From assembly GCA_963777515.1 (NCBI GenBank), contig CAVZQU010000012.1, positions 62,001 to 126,000 on the forward strand: 64,000 bases of DNA. Reading direction: 5' to 3'. The position numbers were made by a program, and so were the translations under genes. This DNA is from CAVSWT01 sp963777515 (GTDB lineage: Bacteria; Bacteroidota; Ignavibacteria; Ignavibacteriales; Ignavibacteriaceae). This document shows positions 55,513 to 64,000 of this stretch, piece after piece. The notes below the pieces were generated by a model, which saw only the letters and a list, made by a program, of their open reading frames with translations, was not told the DNA's origin and did no database searches. Position 1 is the stretch's first letter. Every line of letters begins with the position of its first letter.

Positions 55513-56614
55513 TCAATTTTGACTGTACTTCAATAAAAAAGCTTTAATAAATTTATTTATATCACCATCCATTACACCCTGAGTATCTGATGTTTCGACA
55601 TCTGTGCGGTGGTCTTTAACCATATTGTATGGATGAAAAACATAAGAACGAATTTGACTTCCCCATTCAATTTTCATCTTACTTTTTTCTACTTCGTCTA
55701 ATTCCGCTTCCTGCTTTTCTTTTTCAATTTGATAGAGCTTTGATTTTAGAAGCTTCATTGCATTTGTTCTATTCTGCAACTGTGAACGTTCACTTTGGCA
55801 AGCAGCAACTGTATTTGTCGGAATGTGTGTTATTCTTACTGCAGTTTCAACTTTGTTAACATTCTGCCCGCCTTTGCCGCCTGAACGGTATGTATCAATT
55901 CTTAAATCAGCGGGATTAATTTCTATTTCAATGGTGTCATCTATTTCGGGAATTACAAATACAGATGCAAAAGAAGTATGCCTTCTTTTGTTTGAATCAA
56001 ACGGTGATATTCTAACTAAACGATGAACACCATTTTCAGCTTTCAAATAACCGTATGCAAATTCACCTTCCACTTCAATGGTGACACTTTTAATTCCGGC
56101 TCCATCTCCTTCGAGAATATCCACTATTGTCATTTTAAAATTATTTTGTTCGCCCCATCTTAAATACATTCGCATCAACATTTCAGCCCAATCCTGCGCT
56201 TCTGTTCCACCTGCACCTGAATGAATTGTTAAAATGCAATTATTTGCATCTTCTTTTCCACTAAGCATATTTCTGAATTCTGCATCTTCAACAGCTTCTT
56301 CTAATGATTTTAATTCTTTGTTTATATCTTCAGAAAAAGATTCATCTTCTTCCATCTGTGCAAGCTGGATAAATTCTTCAAGCGATTTTGCTTTATTATT
56401 TACATTACTCCACAATTTTACCCAGCCTTCAAGCGTTTTTATTTCTTGAAGAGTTTTTTGCGCAGCAATTTGGTCGTCCCAGAATTTGGGTTCTGTGGTT
56501 TGGTTTTGAAGGTCTTTTATTTTTGCATCTTTATTATCGACGTCAAAGATAACTCCGTAAATTATCAATTCTAAGTTTATATTCTTTGAGCTGTTTCATT
56601 TCTTCTTCGTACAT
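55513..56614 (-). CDS. prfB: Peptide chain release factor 2, with programmed +1 frameshift
   Basis: Zero-frame translation from the ATG at 56614 (AAAGGA upstream) gives 23 codons (MYEEEMKQLKEYKLRIDNLR, SYL) and reaches TGA at 56545-56543 in the context CTT TGA C, with GGAG four bases before the slip codon. Skipping one base continues DVDNKDAKIKDLQ into the long frame, for 366 residues. This is the classic autoregulation of RF2. The SPF specificity tripeptide (VRISPFDSNKRRHTSF) and GGQ motif (RSGGKGGQNVNKVE) confirm RF2 rather than RF1. Confidence 0.96.
56542..56557 (-). promoter_or_regulatory. prfB: prfB recoding site
   Basis: On the minus strand: GGAG, four bases, CTT TGA C. The internal Shine-Dalgarno-like GGAG, slippery CTT and the weak stop TGA followed by C are the elements of RF2 feedback: low RF2 lets the ribosome pause on UGA and slip +1. 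Confidence 0.9.
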
Positions 56615-56739
56615 GTTTTTCCTTTTTAATTATTTACGACAATTCTTCTAAATTCAATATTTCATTAATAAGTTCAAGATAAAGTTTAAGTTCAAGCAAA
56701 TAAATTAAGCATCCGATTTATAATCTTGTAATTCTACAA

Positions 56740-57054
56740 TTAGTTTATATCAACTTCCATTCTCAACAAAGCTGCCGCCAGAGTCTTCCCTTGAGCATCA
56801 AGTTTCAGAGAAACAGTCCCGCCGCCGCCAAGAGTATTATGAAGTAAAAAATTTAAAGCTCTAAGATTCGGTAATTCATATCTTTCCACTTCTCCAAAAC
56901 ATATTCCTTCAAAATGTTTTTTCACTTTTTCAGTAGTCACTTGCTTTTTTATTATTTCCCATGCTTTGTCGTCATTTGCGATTAAGCCAATGTTAGCTGC
57001 ATCGCCTTTATCACCGCTTCTTCCATGAGCTATATTTTTTAATTGTATTTTCAT
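56740..57054 (-). CDS. AtuA-like C-terminal ferredoxin-fold domain protein
   Basis: 104 residues that match the small C-terminal domain found fused to acyclic terpene utilisation AtuA proteins in other bacteria: KNIAHGRSGDKGDAANIGLI (about 6-25) and NFLLHNTLGGGGTVSLKLDA (about 68-87). Here it is a separate gene 88 bases after the larger AtuA-like gene, so the two probably form one complex. Its biochemical role is not established. Confidence 0.85.
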   Translation of the reverse strand: MKIQLKNIAHGRSGDKGDAANIGLIANDDKAWEIIKKQVTTEKVKKHFEGICFGEVERYELPNLRALNFLLHNTLGGGGTVSLKLDAQGKTLAAALLRMEVDIN

Positions 57055-57142
57055 AAATTTTAATGCTGAATTTATTTCAGCATCTCCTTGTTTAGTTAAT
57101 ATTCTTTTTTATTCAAAGATCCCGAAACAAGTTCGGGATAAA

Positions 57143-57616
57143 TTAAATTATCTCAACTTCAGGCTTTACCAAACTCTTTGGAATCAAAGCCGGCCAATAT
57201 GCAACTACTTCACTTGGTTTTGGCCTGCCGCCGGCAAAACCAGTTACACTTGGCGGCCCAGTTAAAATTAATGGTGCAATTTCTTTTCCAAATCTTTCTA
57301 CAGAATTATAATCATGTGAACGAACTGAAATTCTCAGCATAATTTCATTTATTTTTTCTTCATCAATTTTTGGTGCTAATGTTTCATGAGTTGCATTATA
57401 ACCAATAAACTCAGTTCTAATTTCATCAAAGTTTAATTTTAAATTTTCTAAACGCTTTCTTAAAATTTTATCAGCGGCTTTAGCTTTCGATAATGCATCC
57501 GGCCATGAATAAGTTAAATTTCCCGAAGCAGAATAATCCATCAGAATAAGAACACGAAACTTTATAAAATTCTGTTTCTTTTTTTCCTTTAACATCATAT
57601 ACTTTAACTCTATCAT
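57143..57616 (-). CDS. AtuA-like (DUF1446) protein, C-terminal part (frameshifted)
   Basis: The useful part begins at YSASGNLTYSWPDALSKAKA; the first ~28 residues are out of frame. It completes the protein encoded at 57480-58505 once an extra T near 57538 is removed, giving 453 residues. The RTEFIGYNATHETLAP block and the glycine-rich GPPSVTGFAGGRPKPSEVV near the end are typical of DUF1446. Confidence 0.85.
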   Translation of the reverse strand: MIELKYMMLKEKKKQNFIKFRVLILMDYSASGNLTYSWPDALSKAKAADKILRKRLENLKLNFDEIRTEFIGYNATHETLAPKIDEEKINEIMLRISVRSHDYNSVERFGKEIAPLILTGPPSVTGFAGGRPKPSEVVAYWPALIPKSLVKPEVEII

Positions 57617-58505
57617 TTCCTAAATCTTCTAATTTAATTGATGTAAAATCAGCAACACAATCCGGGGTAATATAATTTACCGGATCACCAATTTCATAAA
57701 CTAACTGTTCAGCAACAGTTTCAAATGAAACTTTACCTCCGGTATTTTCATGTTTTGTTATTATCACTTCTCCATTTGGATATGCTTCTGCAATTGGAAA
57801 TCCAACTTCCGCTAAATTTTCTATTGACTGCCAATCACCTAAAAAATTTCCTCCGGTTGATTGCGCCCCGCATTCTAAAATGTGTCCCGCAACTGTGCCT
57901 GCTGATAATAAATCATAATCATTTTCTTTCCAGCCAAATTCATAAATCATTGGAGCGAGAGTTAAACCGGTGTCGGTTGTTCTTCCAGTAATTACAATTT
58001 CGGCACCTTTTTGCAATGCTTCGACAATAGGGAAAGCGCCAAAGTATACATTCGCACTTAAAATTTTATCTTTAACATTTTTAATCGGCTCACCGGTTTC
58101 CATATTTTTTAATTCCGCACCAGATGCAACAATTTCATCTAAATTATCTTTAATATTATCTCCAAGAACAACACCTATCTTTATATCTTTTACTCCTAAA
58201 TCTTCAGCAACTTTTTTAATTGCATTTGCACATGCAATTGGATTAACTCCCCCGCCGTTTGTAATAATTTTTATTTTTTTCTCTTTACAAATTGGAAGAA
58301 TTCTTTTCATTAATTCAGGAATATCACGTGCATAACCAAGTTCAGGATTTTTATTTTTTTGTTTTTGAAGAATTGACATAGTTACTTCTGCAAGATAATC
58401 CATTACTAGGTAATCAATTTCACCTTTTGTAACTTGATGATACGGCGCATCAATCAAATCACCCCAAAATCCTTGTCCCGAAGCAATCCTAATTTTTTCT
58501 TTCAT
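57480..58505 (-). CDS. AtuA-like (DUF1446) protein, N-terminal part (frameshifted)
   Basis: 341 residues, in frame up to VSCSYSDG. DUF1446 hallmarks are RIASGQGFWGDLIDAPYHQV (about 6-25), KIITNGGGVNPIACANAI (about 79-96), IVITGRTTDTGLTLAPMI (about 171-188) and HILECGAQSTGGNF (about 209-222). AtuA proteins take part in catabolism of acyclic terpenes and related branched acyl chains in pseudomonads, but many DUF1446 proteins occur without that pathway, as here, where no acyl-CoA carboxylase is adjacent. The start overlaps miaA by 17 bases. Confidence 0.88.
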   Translation of the reverse strand: MKEKIRIASGQGFWGDLIDAPYHQVTKGEIDYLVMDYLAEVTMSILQKQKNKNPELGYARDIPELMKRILPICKEKKIKIITNGGGVNPIACANAIKKVAEDLGVKDIKIGVVLGDNIKDNLDEIVASGAELKNMETGEPIKNVKDKILSANVYFGAFPIVEALQKGAEIVITGRTTDTGLTLAPMIYEFGWKENDYDLLSAGTVAGHILECGAQSTGGNFLGDWQSIENLAEVGFPIAEAYPNGEVIITKHENTGGKVSFETVAEQLVYEIGDPVNYITPDCVADFTSIKLEDLGNDRVKVYDVKGKKETEFYKVSCSYSDGLFCFGKFNLFMAGCIIES

Positions 58506-59427
58506 TCAGTTCCTCTCCGCGGATTATTTCATCCGCAATTTTATTGATATCCTTTTGAGATTCAATTTTATGCCAGATGATTCTGTCATCGGCATTAAAC
58601 CAGGTTAACTGTCTTTTTGCATATCTGCGTGTATTTCTTTTAATCAGTTCAATTGCTCTTTCTAAACTAATTTCATTTTCTAAATAAGAAATTATTTCTT
58701 TATAGCCAACTGTATTTAGCGAGTTTAAATTTTTATTATAACCTTTTGAAAGAATTTCTTTTACTTCTTCAACTAAACCATCTTCAATCATTTTATCAAC
58801 ACGTGTTTCAATATTTTCATAAAGTACTTTTCTATCAAGCATTAATCCATGCTGAACAAATTCAAACTCAATTTCTCTTTTTTGTTCTTCATAATGCTGC
58901 CAAATTGGTTTGCCTGTCAAATGATAAACTTCAAGTGCACGCATTACTCTTTTCCAAAAATTAGGATGAATTTTTTCAGCGCTAACTTCATCAACTCTTT
59001 TCAATTCATTATGAAGAAATTCATTGCCATATTTTTCCTTTAACTCTAACAGCTGCTTTCTATATTCTTCATCAGTTTCAACGGTATCAATAATGCCGTC
59101 AATTAATGCCTTTATATATAATCCAGAACCTCCTACAGCAATGGGGATTTTATTTTTGTCTAATAGCTTTTTAGAAATTTCCAAAGCTTCATGTTCAAAC
59201 TTACTTACGTTATAGTCTTCATCCGGTTCTAATAAATTGATAAAATGATGCTTTACTTTTTTTAATTGTTCATTTGTCGGTTTTGCAGTTCCAATATTTA
59301 AATATTTATAAATCTGCCTGCTGTCTGCTGAAATAATTTCCGTTTTTAATTTCTCCGCAAGTAAAATTCCCAATGAAGTTTTTCCTGAGCAAGTTGGGCC
59401 AACGATGACAATTAATTTTCTTTCCAA
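58489..59427 (-). CDS. miaA: tRNA dimethylallyltransferase
   Basis: A 312-residue enzyme adding a dimethylallyl group to A37 of tRNAs reading U-starting codons. It has the P-loop VGPTCSGKTSLG (9-20), SADSRQIYKYLNIGTAKP (about 35-52), VGGSGLYIKALIDG (about 99-112) and the C-terminal YAKRQLTWF (about 280-288). It overlaps pcm upstream (16 bases) and the AtuA-like gene downstream (17 bases). Confidence 0.96.
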   Translation of the reverse strand: MERKLIVIVGPTCSGKTSLGILLAEKLKTEIISADSRQIYKYLNIGTAKPTNEQLKKVKHHFINLLEPDEDYNVSKFEHEALEISKKLLDKNKIPIAVGGSGLYIKALIDGIIDTVETDEEYRKQLLELKEKYGNEFLHNELKRVDEVSAEKIHPNFWKRVMRALEVYHLTGKPIWQHYEEQKREIEFEFVQHGLMLDRKVLYENIETRVDKMIEDGLVEEVKEILSKGYNKNLNSLNTVGYKEIISYLENEISLERAIELIKRNTRRYAKRQLTWFNADDRIIWHKIESQKDINKIADEIIRGEELNERKN

Positions 59428-60050
59428 CCTTCTCTGCCTATTAAAGGGACAAATGAAAACTGCGGGATATCTTCTTCTATAAAATCATTCTTATCTTTTT
59501 TAGTAACTACTTTTAATGTTTGAGAATATTTATTTCCTACCGGAATTACTAATCTTCCGCCAAGAGCAAGCTGTTTTTTATAAGCTGGGGGAATAGAAGG
59601 AGAACCTGCTGTAACAATGATTCCATCAAAAGGAGCATATTCATCCCAACCGATTGTTCCATCACCATATTTTAAATGAGCACGAATTCCCATTTTATCA
59701 AAAAGTTTTTGAGTTGCGGAATAAATTTCAAATTGACGTTCAATGCTGTAAACTTTCATTCCCATATTTTCTAAAATTGCAGCCTGATAACCTGAGCCCG
59801 TTCCAATCTCTAAAACTTTCGAGCTTTTTATCAATCTCAATTCTTGGGTCATAAAAGCAACTGTATAAGGCTGTGAAATAGTCTGCCCATAACCAATAGG
59901 CAGTGCGACATCTTTATAAGCATGATGTTTCATTGCGTCGTTTAAAAATTTATGCCTTTCAACTTCGCGAATAGCTTTAATTACAGCTTCATCACGTATA
60001 CCTTTTTCAACAAGCTTGTCAGCAAGCCCTTCACGTTCTGATCTATGCAT
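59412..60050 (-). CDS. pcm: Protein-L-isoaspartate O-methyltransferase
   Basis: A 212-residue repair methyltransferase for isoaspartyl residues in damaged proteins. Landmarks are LPIGYGQTISQPYTVAFMTQ (about 51-70), the SAM motif VLEIGTGSGYQAAIL (about 79-93) and YGDGTIGW (about 124-131) with the C-terminal LVIPVGNKYSQTLKVV. It is divergent from the DUF2179 gene; the 96-base gap between them must hold both promoters. Confidence 0.95.
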   Translation of the reverse strand: MHRSEREGLADKLVEKGIRDEAVIKAIREVERHKFLNDAMKHHAYKDVALPIGYGQTISQPYTVAFMTQELRLIKSSKVLEIGTGSGYQAAILENMGMKVYSIERQFEIYSATQKLFDKMGIRAHLKYGDGTIGWDEYAPFDGIIVTAGSPSIPPAYKKQLALGGRLVIPVGNKYSQTLKVVTKKDKNDFIEEDIPQFSFVPLIGREGWKEN

Positions 60051-60146
60051 TTTTCATCTAACAATTTATTTAATAACCTAAGATAAAAATAAATTTTATT
60101 AATTATTTTTAGCTCGTTTAAAAATAAAATTATTTTGGGAGAAATA

Positions 60147-60665
60147 ATGATTGATTCGATATTTGGTCCGTTTATAATTATGTCAATGCGCATCGTAGAT
60201 GTATCTCTTGATACATTTAGAGTCATACTTGTTACTCAAGGACGAAAATATTTAGCAGGAATAATAGGTTTCGTTGAAGTTTTGATTTGGATTTTTGCCA
60301 TTAGGATGGTTATGCAGCATTTAGACCATATCCTAAACTTATTTGGGTATGCAACCGGATACGCCTTAGGTAATATAATTGGCATCACAATAGAACAAAA
60401 AATCGGGTTAGGGTTTTCTCAATTAAATATTATATCCAGGCATTATACTGATGCAATTGCAGATATGTTAAGAAAATCACGTTATGGTTTAACAATTTTG
60501 CCGGGCGAAGGCAGCTCAGGTGGAGTTTCAATAATAGTATTGATTGCTCAAAGAAAAAATCAAAAAAATATTATAAAAAAAATTGAAGAAATAGACGCGA
60601 AAGCTTTTATTACTATAACCTATGCTCTACCATATAGGGGATTCTTTCATGGGGCAAGGAAATAG
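60147..60665 (+). CDS. DUF2179 (UPF0316) family membrane protein
   Basis: 172 residues from the ATG at 60147; GGGAG at 60137-60141 is 5 bases upstream and decides against the TTG at 60135. Three N-terminal hydrophobic segments (IFGPFIIMSMRIVDVSLDTF, AGIIGFVEVLIWIFAIRMVM, YATGYALGNIIGI) are followed by a soluble DUF2179-type domain ending ITYALPYRGFFHG. DUF2179 domains also cap YitT-type membrane proteins; their function is unknown. The gene stands alone. Confidence 0.88.
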   Translation: MIDSIFGPFIIMSMRIVDVSLDTFRVILVTQGRKYLAGIIGFVEVLIWIFAIRMVMQHLDHILNLFGYATGYALGNIIGITIEQKIGLGFSQLNIISRHYTDAIADMLRKSRYGLTILPGEGSSGGVSIIVLIAQRKNQKNIIKKIEEIDAKAFITITYALPYRGFFHGARK

Positions 60666-60767
60666 ATTGTCTGAAAATTATTATTTAATTATTATCATTT
60701 TAGTTTTTAGGTTATTTATTTCAATTAGAAAGAATTCTACTTCAATACTCTTTTAATGGGAAATTTC

Positions 60768-62366
60768 ATGAAGAAAATCAATTACATCAATATATCTCTA
60801 ATATTATTTTTATTATTTAACATATTAGCATTTGGTTCGAATAAAAATGTTAAAGTAAAAAAAGTAAATGTACAGCATGCACAGGCTCCTCTTTCAATAA
60901 AATATAATACATATTTTTTTAAAGAAGATTGGGAACAAGGTTTCGGGCCAAATTCATGGGTTTCAAAAGATGAAGCAGATATTGGAACCAAATGGCATCT
61001 TACAAGCTGGGATGCTTATGGCGGTAGCGGACAATGCTGGCACATGGCAGACACTTCACTTGGAACAAACGGCGGTTATGACAATGGCTGGTACCAAGTG
61101 CTTGATACTGATCCAATAACTTTAAATGGAAGTGGTCAGAAATTAACTTTTTATCATCGGTACAGCGTTGAACCTCCTACCAATCCCGAGGTTGGTTATG
61201 ATGGATGGGATGGGATGAATGTTAGAATTTCTACAGATAATGGCGCAACATGGAATGTTTTAACAAACCCTTCTCCAGCATATTCTGACACAAGTCTATA
61301 CAGCTTTGGCTCTGAACATCATGAGGGAACAGGTATTCCGGGATGGGCTGATTCTTTAGAATCATGGACCAAAGTTACTTTTGATCTTTCAGCTTATTCG
61401 GGTAAAACAGTATTGATACGATTTGCTTTTGCATCAGATGCGGAGTATTCAACTCCGGATAATCCCAGCTTATTTGGATGGGAAATTGATAATATTGAAG
61501 TAACAAATTCATCTTCAACTGTATTATTTAGTAATGACGGAACATTGAACGGATTAACACCAAGGAACAATGCTGCTATAGGGCCAAATCTTTGGCGGAT
61601 TGCAAACATTGATTCTGTTGACAGTTCAAATTATGCAAGCTGTAATACTGATTCCAATACGTATTTGCCGAATATGAAAAACTCACTTACTTCTAATTAT
61701 TTTTCACTTCCAAGATTTGCAACCGACATATATTTTGATTTTGAGTTAAGGGGATCTTTCAGTGATTTAAATTCTTTTCCTAATGTTGATTACTTTGGAG
61801 TCTATATTCAAGTTGAAGGTGAATCTTTAAGAAGATTTATCAGTAATATTAACAATGATTCCGCCGGTACTAATTATGTTTACAGTGATGCTCCATCTGA
61901 TTGGACATTATTTTCCAATGCCTATAACATCGGGTTGGTTAGCCTGGATTCTTTAAAGGGAAAGAGAATTAGAATTATATTTGAATTTGATTCTGATTCA
62001 GATAAGGCCATTGGCTCAGGATTACAAATTGATAATGTGGTAGTTTATTCTCCTCTGCCTGTGTCAGTAAAAGATGATAATTCAAATAACTTATCTTCAA
62101 CCTTTAAATTAGAGCAAAATTATCCTAATCCTTTTAATCCAAGCACTGTTATTAGTTATCAATTGCCGGTAAAAGGTGATGTCTCATTAAAAATTTATGA
62201 TATTCTTGGAAATGAAATTGCAACTTTAGTAAATGAATTTAAGACTGCTGGAAAGCATCAAGTTAAATTTGATGCCGGAAAATATGGACTATCAAGCGGG
62301 ATTTATTTTTTTCAATTAAAAGCGGGAAATTTTGTACAAACTAAAAAATTGGTTTTACAAAAGTAA
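60768..62366 (+). CDS. T9SS-exported protein with immune-inhibitor-A-like beta-sandwich domain
   Basis: About 532 residues from the ATG at 60768, which gives the signal peptide (MKKINYINISLILFLLFNIL); the ATG at 60756 is also open. Residues about 60-240 form a jelly-roll/MAM-like domain of the type found after M6 peptidases (EDWEQGFGPNSW, KLTFYHRYSVEPP, VRISTDNGATWNVL, FGWEIDNIEVTN), and a second related domain follows. No catalytic zinc motif is present. The C terminus is a T9SS type A tail (KLEQNYPNPFNPSTVISYQL, GNEIATLVNEF, GNFVQTKKLVLQ), so the protein is displayed or released through the type IX system. Confidence 0.87.
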   Translation: MKKINYINISLILFLLFNILAFGSNKNVKVKKVNVQHAQAPLSIKYNTYFFKEDWEQGFGPNSWVSKDEADIGTKWHLTSWDAYGGSGQCWHMADTSLGTNGGYDNGWYQVLDTDPITLNGSGQKLTFYHRYSVEPPTNPEVGYDGWDGMNVRISTDNGATWNVLTNPSPAYSDTSLYSFGSEHHEGTGIPGWADSLESWTKVTFDLSAYSGKTVLIRFAFASDAEYSTPDNPSLFGWEIDNIEVTNSSSTVLFSNDGTLNGLTPRNNAAIGPNLWRIANIDSVDSSNYASCNTDSNTYLPNMKNSLTSNYFSLPRFATDIYFDFELRGSFSDLNSFPNVDYFGVYIQVEGESLRRFISNINNDSAGTNYVYSDAPSDWTLFSNAYNIGLVSLDSLKGKRIRIIFEFDSDSDKAIGSGLQIDNVVVYSPLPVSVKDDNSNNLSSTFKLEQNYPNPFNPSTVISYQLPVKGDVSLKIYDILGNEIATLVNEFKTAGKHQVKFDAGKYGLSSGIYFFQLKAGNFVQTKKLVLQK

Positions 62367-62398
62367 TTTTTAATAATTCTAATTGATAATTTTGTGCA

Positions 62399-63160
62399 AT
62401 GTTTACAAAAGCAATAGTCAAAACTCCGGGGAAAAGCCTTATTCAAGGTTTAACTTCAGTCAATCTTGGTATTCCTGATTATAAAATAGCCATTTCACAA
62501 CATCAAAATTATATTACTGTACTTAAGAAATGTGGATTAGAAGTTAACATACTTGAAGCAGATGAAAATTATCCTGACTCCACGTTTGTTGAAGATACTG
62601 CCCTGCTTACTCCCTATTGTGCTATAATTACCAATCCGGGAGCTATGTCCCGCAGAGGTGAAATTATAGGGATGAAAAAAATATTATCAGGTATTTTTAA
62701 AAATATTGAAGAGATAAAAGGTTTTGGAACTGTTGAAGCCGGTGATATAATGCAGATTGGAACACATTATTACATTGGATTATCTGAAAGGACCAATAAA
62801 GAAGGGGCCAACCAATTATTAGAAATACTTTCTGGATACGGATTAAAAGGAACTAAAATTCCTCTTAAAAAAATGTTGCACTTAAAATCAGGTGTATCTT
62901 ACCTGGGAAATAATAATTTACTTGTAACGCGTGAACTTAAAAATGAACCAGAGTTTCAAAAGTTTAACTTAATTTTAGTTGATGATGATGAAAGTTATGC
63001 TGCCAACAGTCTGTGGATAAATAACAATATTCTAATACCTAAAGGATTCCCTAAAACTAAAAGTAAAATTGAAATGTTAGGATATAATATAATAGAAATT
63101 GATGTTTCTGAATTCAGGAAACTTGACGGTGGACTTAGCTGTCTATCATTAAGATTTTAA
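62399..63160 (+). CDS. Dimethylarginine dimethylaminohydrolase (DDAH) family protein
   Basis: 253 residues of the pentein/amidinotransferase superfamily. Catalytic elements are STFVEDTALL (Glu/Asp, about 60-69), MLHLKSGVSYL (His, about 160-170) and a C-terminal GGLSCLSLRF with the nucleophile cysteine. DDAH splits methylated arginines to citrulline and dimethylamine; related enzymes act on arginine or its analogues. It follows the T9SS gene by 32 bases and ends in the terminator at 63175. Confidence 0.9.
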   Translation: MFTKAIVKTPGKSLIQGLTSVNLGIPDYKIAISQHQNYITVLKKCGLEVNILEADENYPDSTFVEDTALLTPYCAIITNPGAMSRRGEIIGMKKILSGIFKNIEEIKGFGTVEAGDIMQIGTHYYIGLSERTNKEGANQLLEILSGYGLKGTKIPLKKMLHLKSGVSYLGNNNLLVTRELKNEPEFQKFNLILVDDDESYAANSLWINNNILIPKGFPKTKSKIEMLGYNIIEIDVSEFRKLDGGLSCLSLRF

Positions 63161-63174
63161 TAATCTTTAAAATT

Positions 63175-63208
63175 AAAAAGAGTTCCAATTTTTGAAACTC
63201 TTTTTTTT
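63175..63208. terminator. Intrinsic terminator, shared by the DDAH gene and the tRNA pair
   Basis: AAAAAGAGTT (63175-63184) pairs with AACTCTTTTT (63196-63205) around an 11-base loop, with T run to 63208 on the plus strand and a matching A run on the left. It sits 15 bases after the DDAH stop and directly next to the 3' end of tRNA-Cys, so it can work in both directions. Confidence 0.8.
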
Positions 63209-63209
63209 G

Positions 63210-63283
63210 AGGCGCCGGTCGGATTCGAACCGACGAATAAAGGTTTTGCAGACCTTCGCCTTAGACCGCTTGGCTACAGCGCC
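63210..63283 (-). tRNA. tRNA-Cys (GCA)
   Basis: The minus strand folds as a cloverleaf: acceptor stem GGCGCTG with CGGCGCC, D arm GCC...GGC, anticodon arm AAGGT-CTGCAAA-ACCTT with anticodon GCA, and T arm GTCGG-TTCGAAT-CCGAC. The discriminator base is U, the known identity element of tRNA-Cys. CCA is not encoded. Confidence 0.95.
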
Positions 63284-63355
63284 ATATTTATTTTTATTTT
63301 CTCTAAAACAAAGCTATTTATTTAAAAAATTAAAATCCACTTTCGTGGACTTTTG

Positions 63356-63428
<73 letters not shown>

Positions 63429-63527
63429 ATTCTTAAACCAAAACTCAAAATTTGGGTGGCAAAATTTACTAATATTCTTAAAAAAAACAAACTAACATAA
63501 CATGGAATTCAATTGAATTTTATTAAA

Positions 63528-64000
63528 TTAAGCTGTCGCTCCTCCACAACTTGACCCCGCACCAGCAGTACATCCATAACAATGCTGTTTTGTAACAATT
63601 AATCTATTTTCCAATTTTTAAAATTAAAATCATTCAAATGTTTAGGAGCACCATGGTCTACCGGTAATTCAAGCATTTGATTAAAATCGCAATCATAAAT
63701 TTGACCATCCCATCCAATTGAAATTGTATTTTTACACATTACATTCATAGCCGCAGCAGGATTAAACGCATTTATTAAATCTATCCATGTACGAATCATA
63801 ATTTCCCGAAACAATCAAATAATCAAGATATCGACTAATAGGCATATTTGTAATTGTATAAAGATTGTTGAAAACAATTCCATGTTTGTTGAGTAATTCT
63901 CTTTTAAAATCTTTTTCAAGTGCCTCTTGTTTAGGAGGAAGAAATGCACCAACTGGATTATAAACAAGATTGAATTTTAATTTTTCATTTTTTCCGTAAC
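63528..64000 (-). pseudogene. arsS: Arsenosugar biosynthesis radical SAM protein ArsS, C-terminal part with two frameshifts
   Basis: Reading from the window edge: KFNLVYNPVGAFLPPKQEAL, then TITNMPISRYLDYLIVSGNY; an extra T near 63793 shifts the frame to LINAFNPAAAMNVMCKNTIS followed by DCDFNQMLELP; a missing T near 63599 shifts it back to IVTKQHCYGCTAGAGSSCGG and the stop at 63528. The DCDFNQML block and the C-terminal HCYGCTAGAGSSC motif are diagnostic of ArsS (DUF3641). The radical SAM CxxxCxxC motif lies outside the window. The two shifts cancel, pointing to consensus errors in T runs. Confidence 0.83.

Noticed and set aside
57119..57139. ATCCCGAA/TTCGGGAT hairpin as a terminator
   Set aside because: The stem is real (8 bp, loop ACAAG) but no T tract follows on the minus strand, and the small AtuA-domain gene follows closely in the same direction.

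Overview
The window reads as a low-GC chromosome segment from a Gram-negative member of the Bacteroidota/Chlorobiota/Ignavibacteria lineage, most likely an Ignavibacteria-type organism. The evidence is two secreted proteins with the C-terminal type IX secretion (T9SS) tail of the NYPNPFNP kind (35105-37534 and 60768-62366), several outer-membrane barrels and lipoproteins, few strong Shine-Dalgarno sites, and carotenoid genes of the flavobacterial/green-sulfur style. The assignment is inferred from gene content, not from a marker search.

Layout. 1-6020: end of a DUF58 gene, a TPR lipoprotein, a toroid-fold protein with a methyltransferase, a secreted metallo-beta-lactamase-fold hydrolase, an outer-membrane protein, then purE/purK. 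6047-15498: comEC with an alkaline-phosphatase-fold enzyme, dtd/prmC, and an envelope group (PEGA protein, PQQ-propeller lipoprotein, zincin-propeller-Omp85 protein). 15764-20900: an overlapping operon fni, polyprenyl synthase, ptsH, ptsI, sugar-phosphate isomerase. 20980-26514: a PabB-PabC fusion, a barrel protein, an MFS transporter, a DUF5700 protease. 26635-39441: a light-regulation and carotenoid locus. 39482-48920: DUF6483 protein, GH13 amylase with an MFS transporter, smpB, tyrS, pyruvoyl arginine decarboxylase, TerC, a solute symporter. 49082-60665: thiamine pyrophosphokinase, dsbD, nadE, PspC/LiaF-like pair, a small MGMT-family protein, prfB with its programmed frameshift, an AtuA-type pair, miaA, pcm, a DUF2179 protein. 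60768-64000: a T9SS-exported protein, a DDAH-like hydrolase, tRNA-Gly and tRNA-Cys, and a broken arsS.

The most notable region is 26.6-39.4 kb. A MerR/B12-binding regulator of the CarH/LitR photoreceptor type (37768-38699, with the Wx9EH signature) is divergent from an approximately 11-kb operon that starts with a secreted, triplicated DUF4397 protein and continues with crtI, crtB, an unknown gene, crtYc, crtYd-crtD, an acyltransferase, a glycosyltransferase, cruF, crtZ and an SRPBCC protein. The intergenic region holds TGTCTAA-type heptamers at 11-bp spacing that overlap a TTGACA-17-TATTAT promoter, and the same 17-bp pattern recurs before the regulator. This is the operator geometry known for CarH. 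The gene set predicts a monocyclic hydroxylated carotenoid (myxol/saproxanthin type), probably glycosylated and acylated, made in response to light, with a surface protein as the first product.

About 20 single-base frameshifts interrupt otherwise well-conserved genes. Fifteen lie between 28.8 and 38.8 kb, and correcting them restores full-length reading frames exactly. Consensus error is the simplest explanation, but decay of the pigment locus cannot be excluded from sequence alone. The prfB frameshift is different: it is the classic programmed CTT-TGA-C site.
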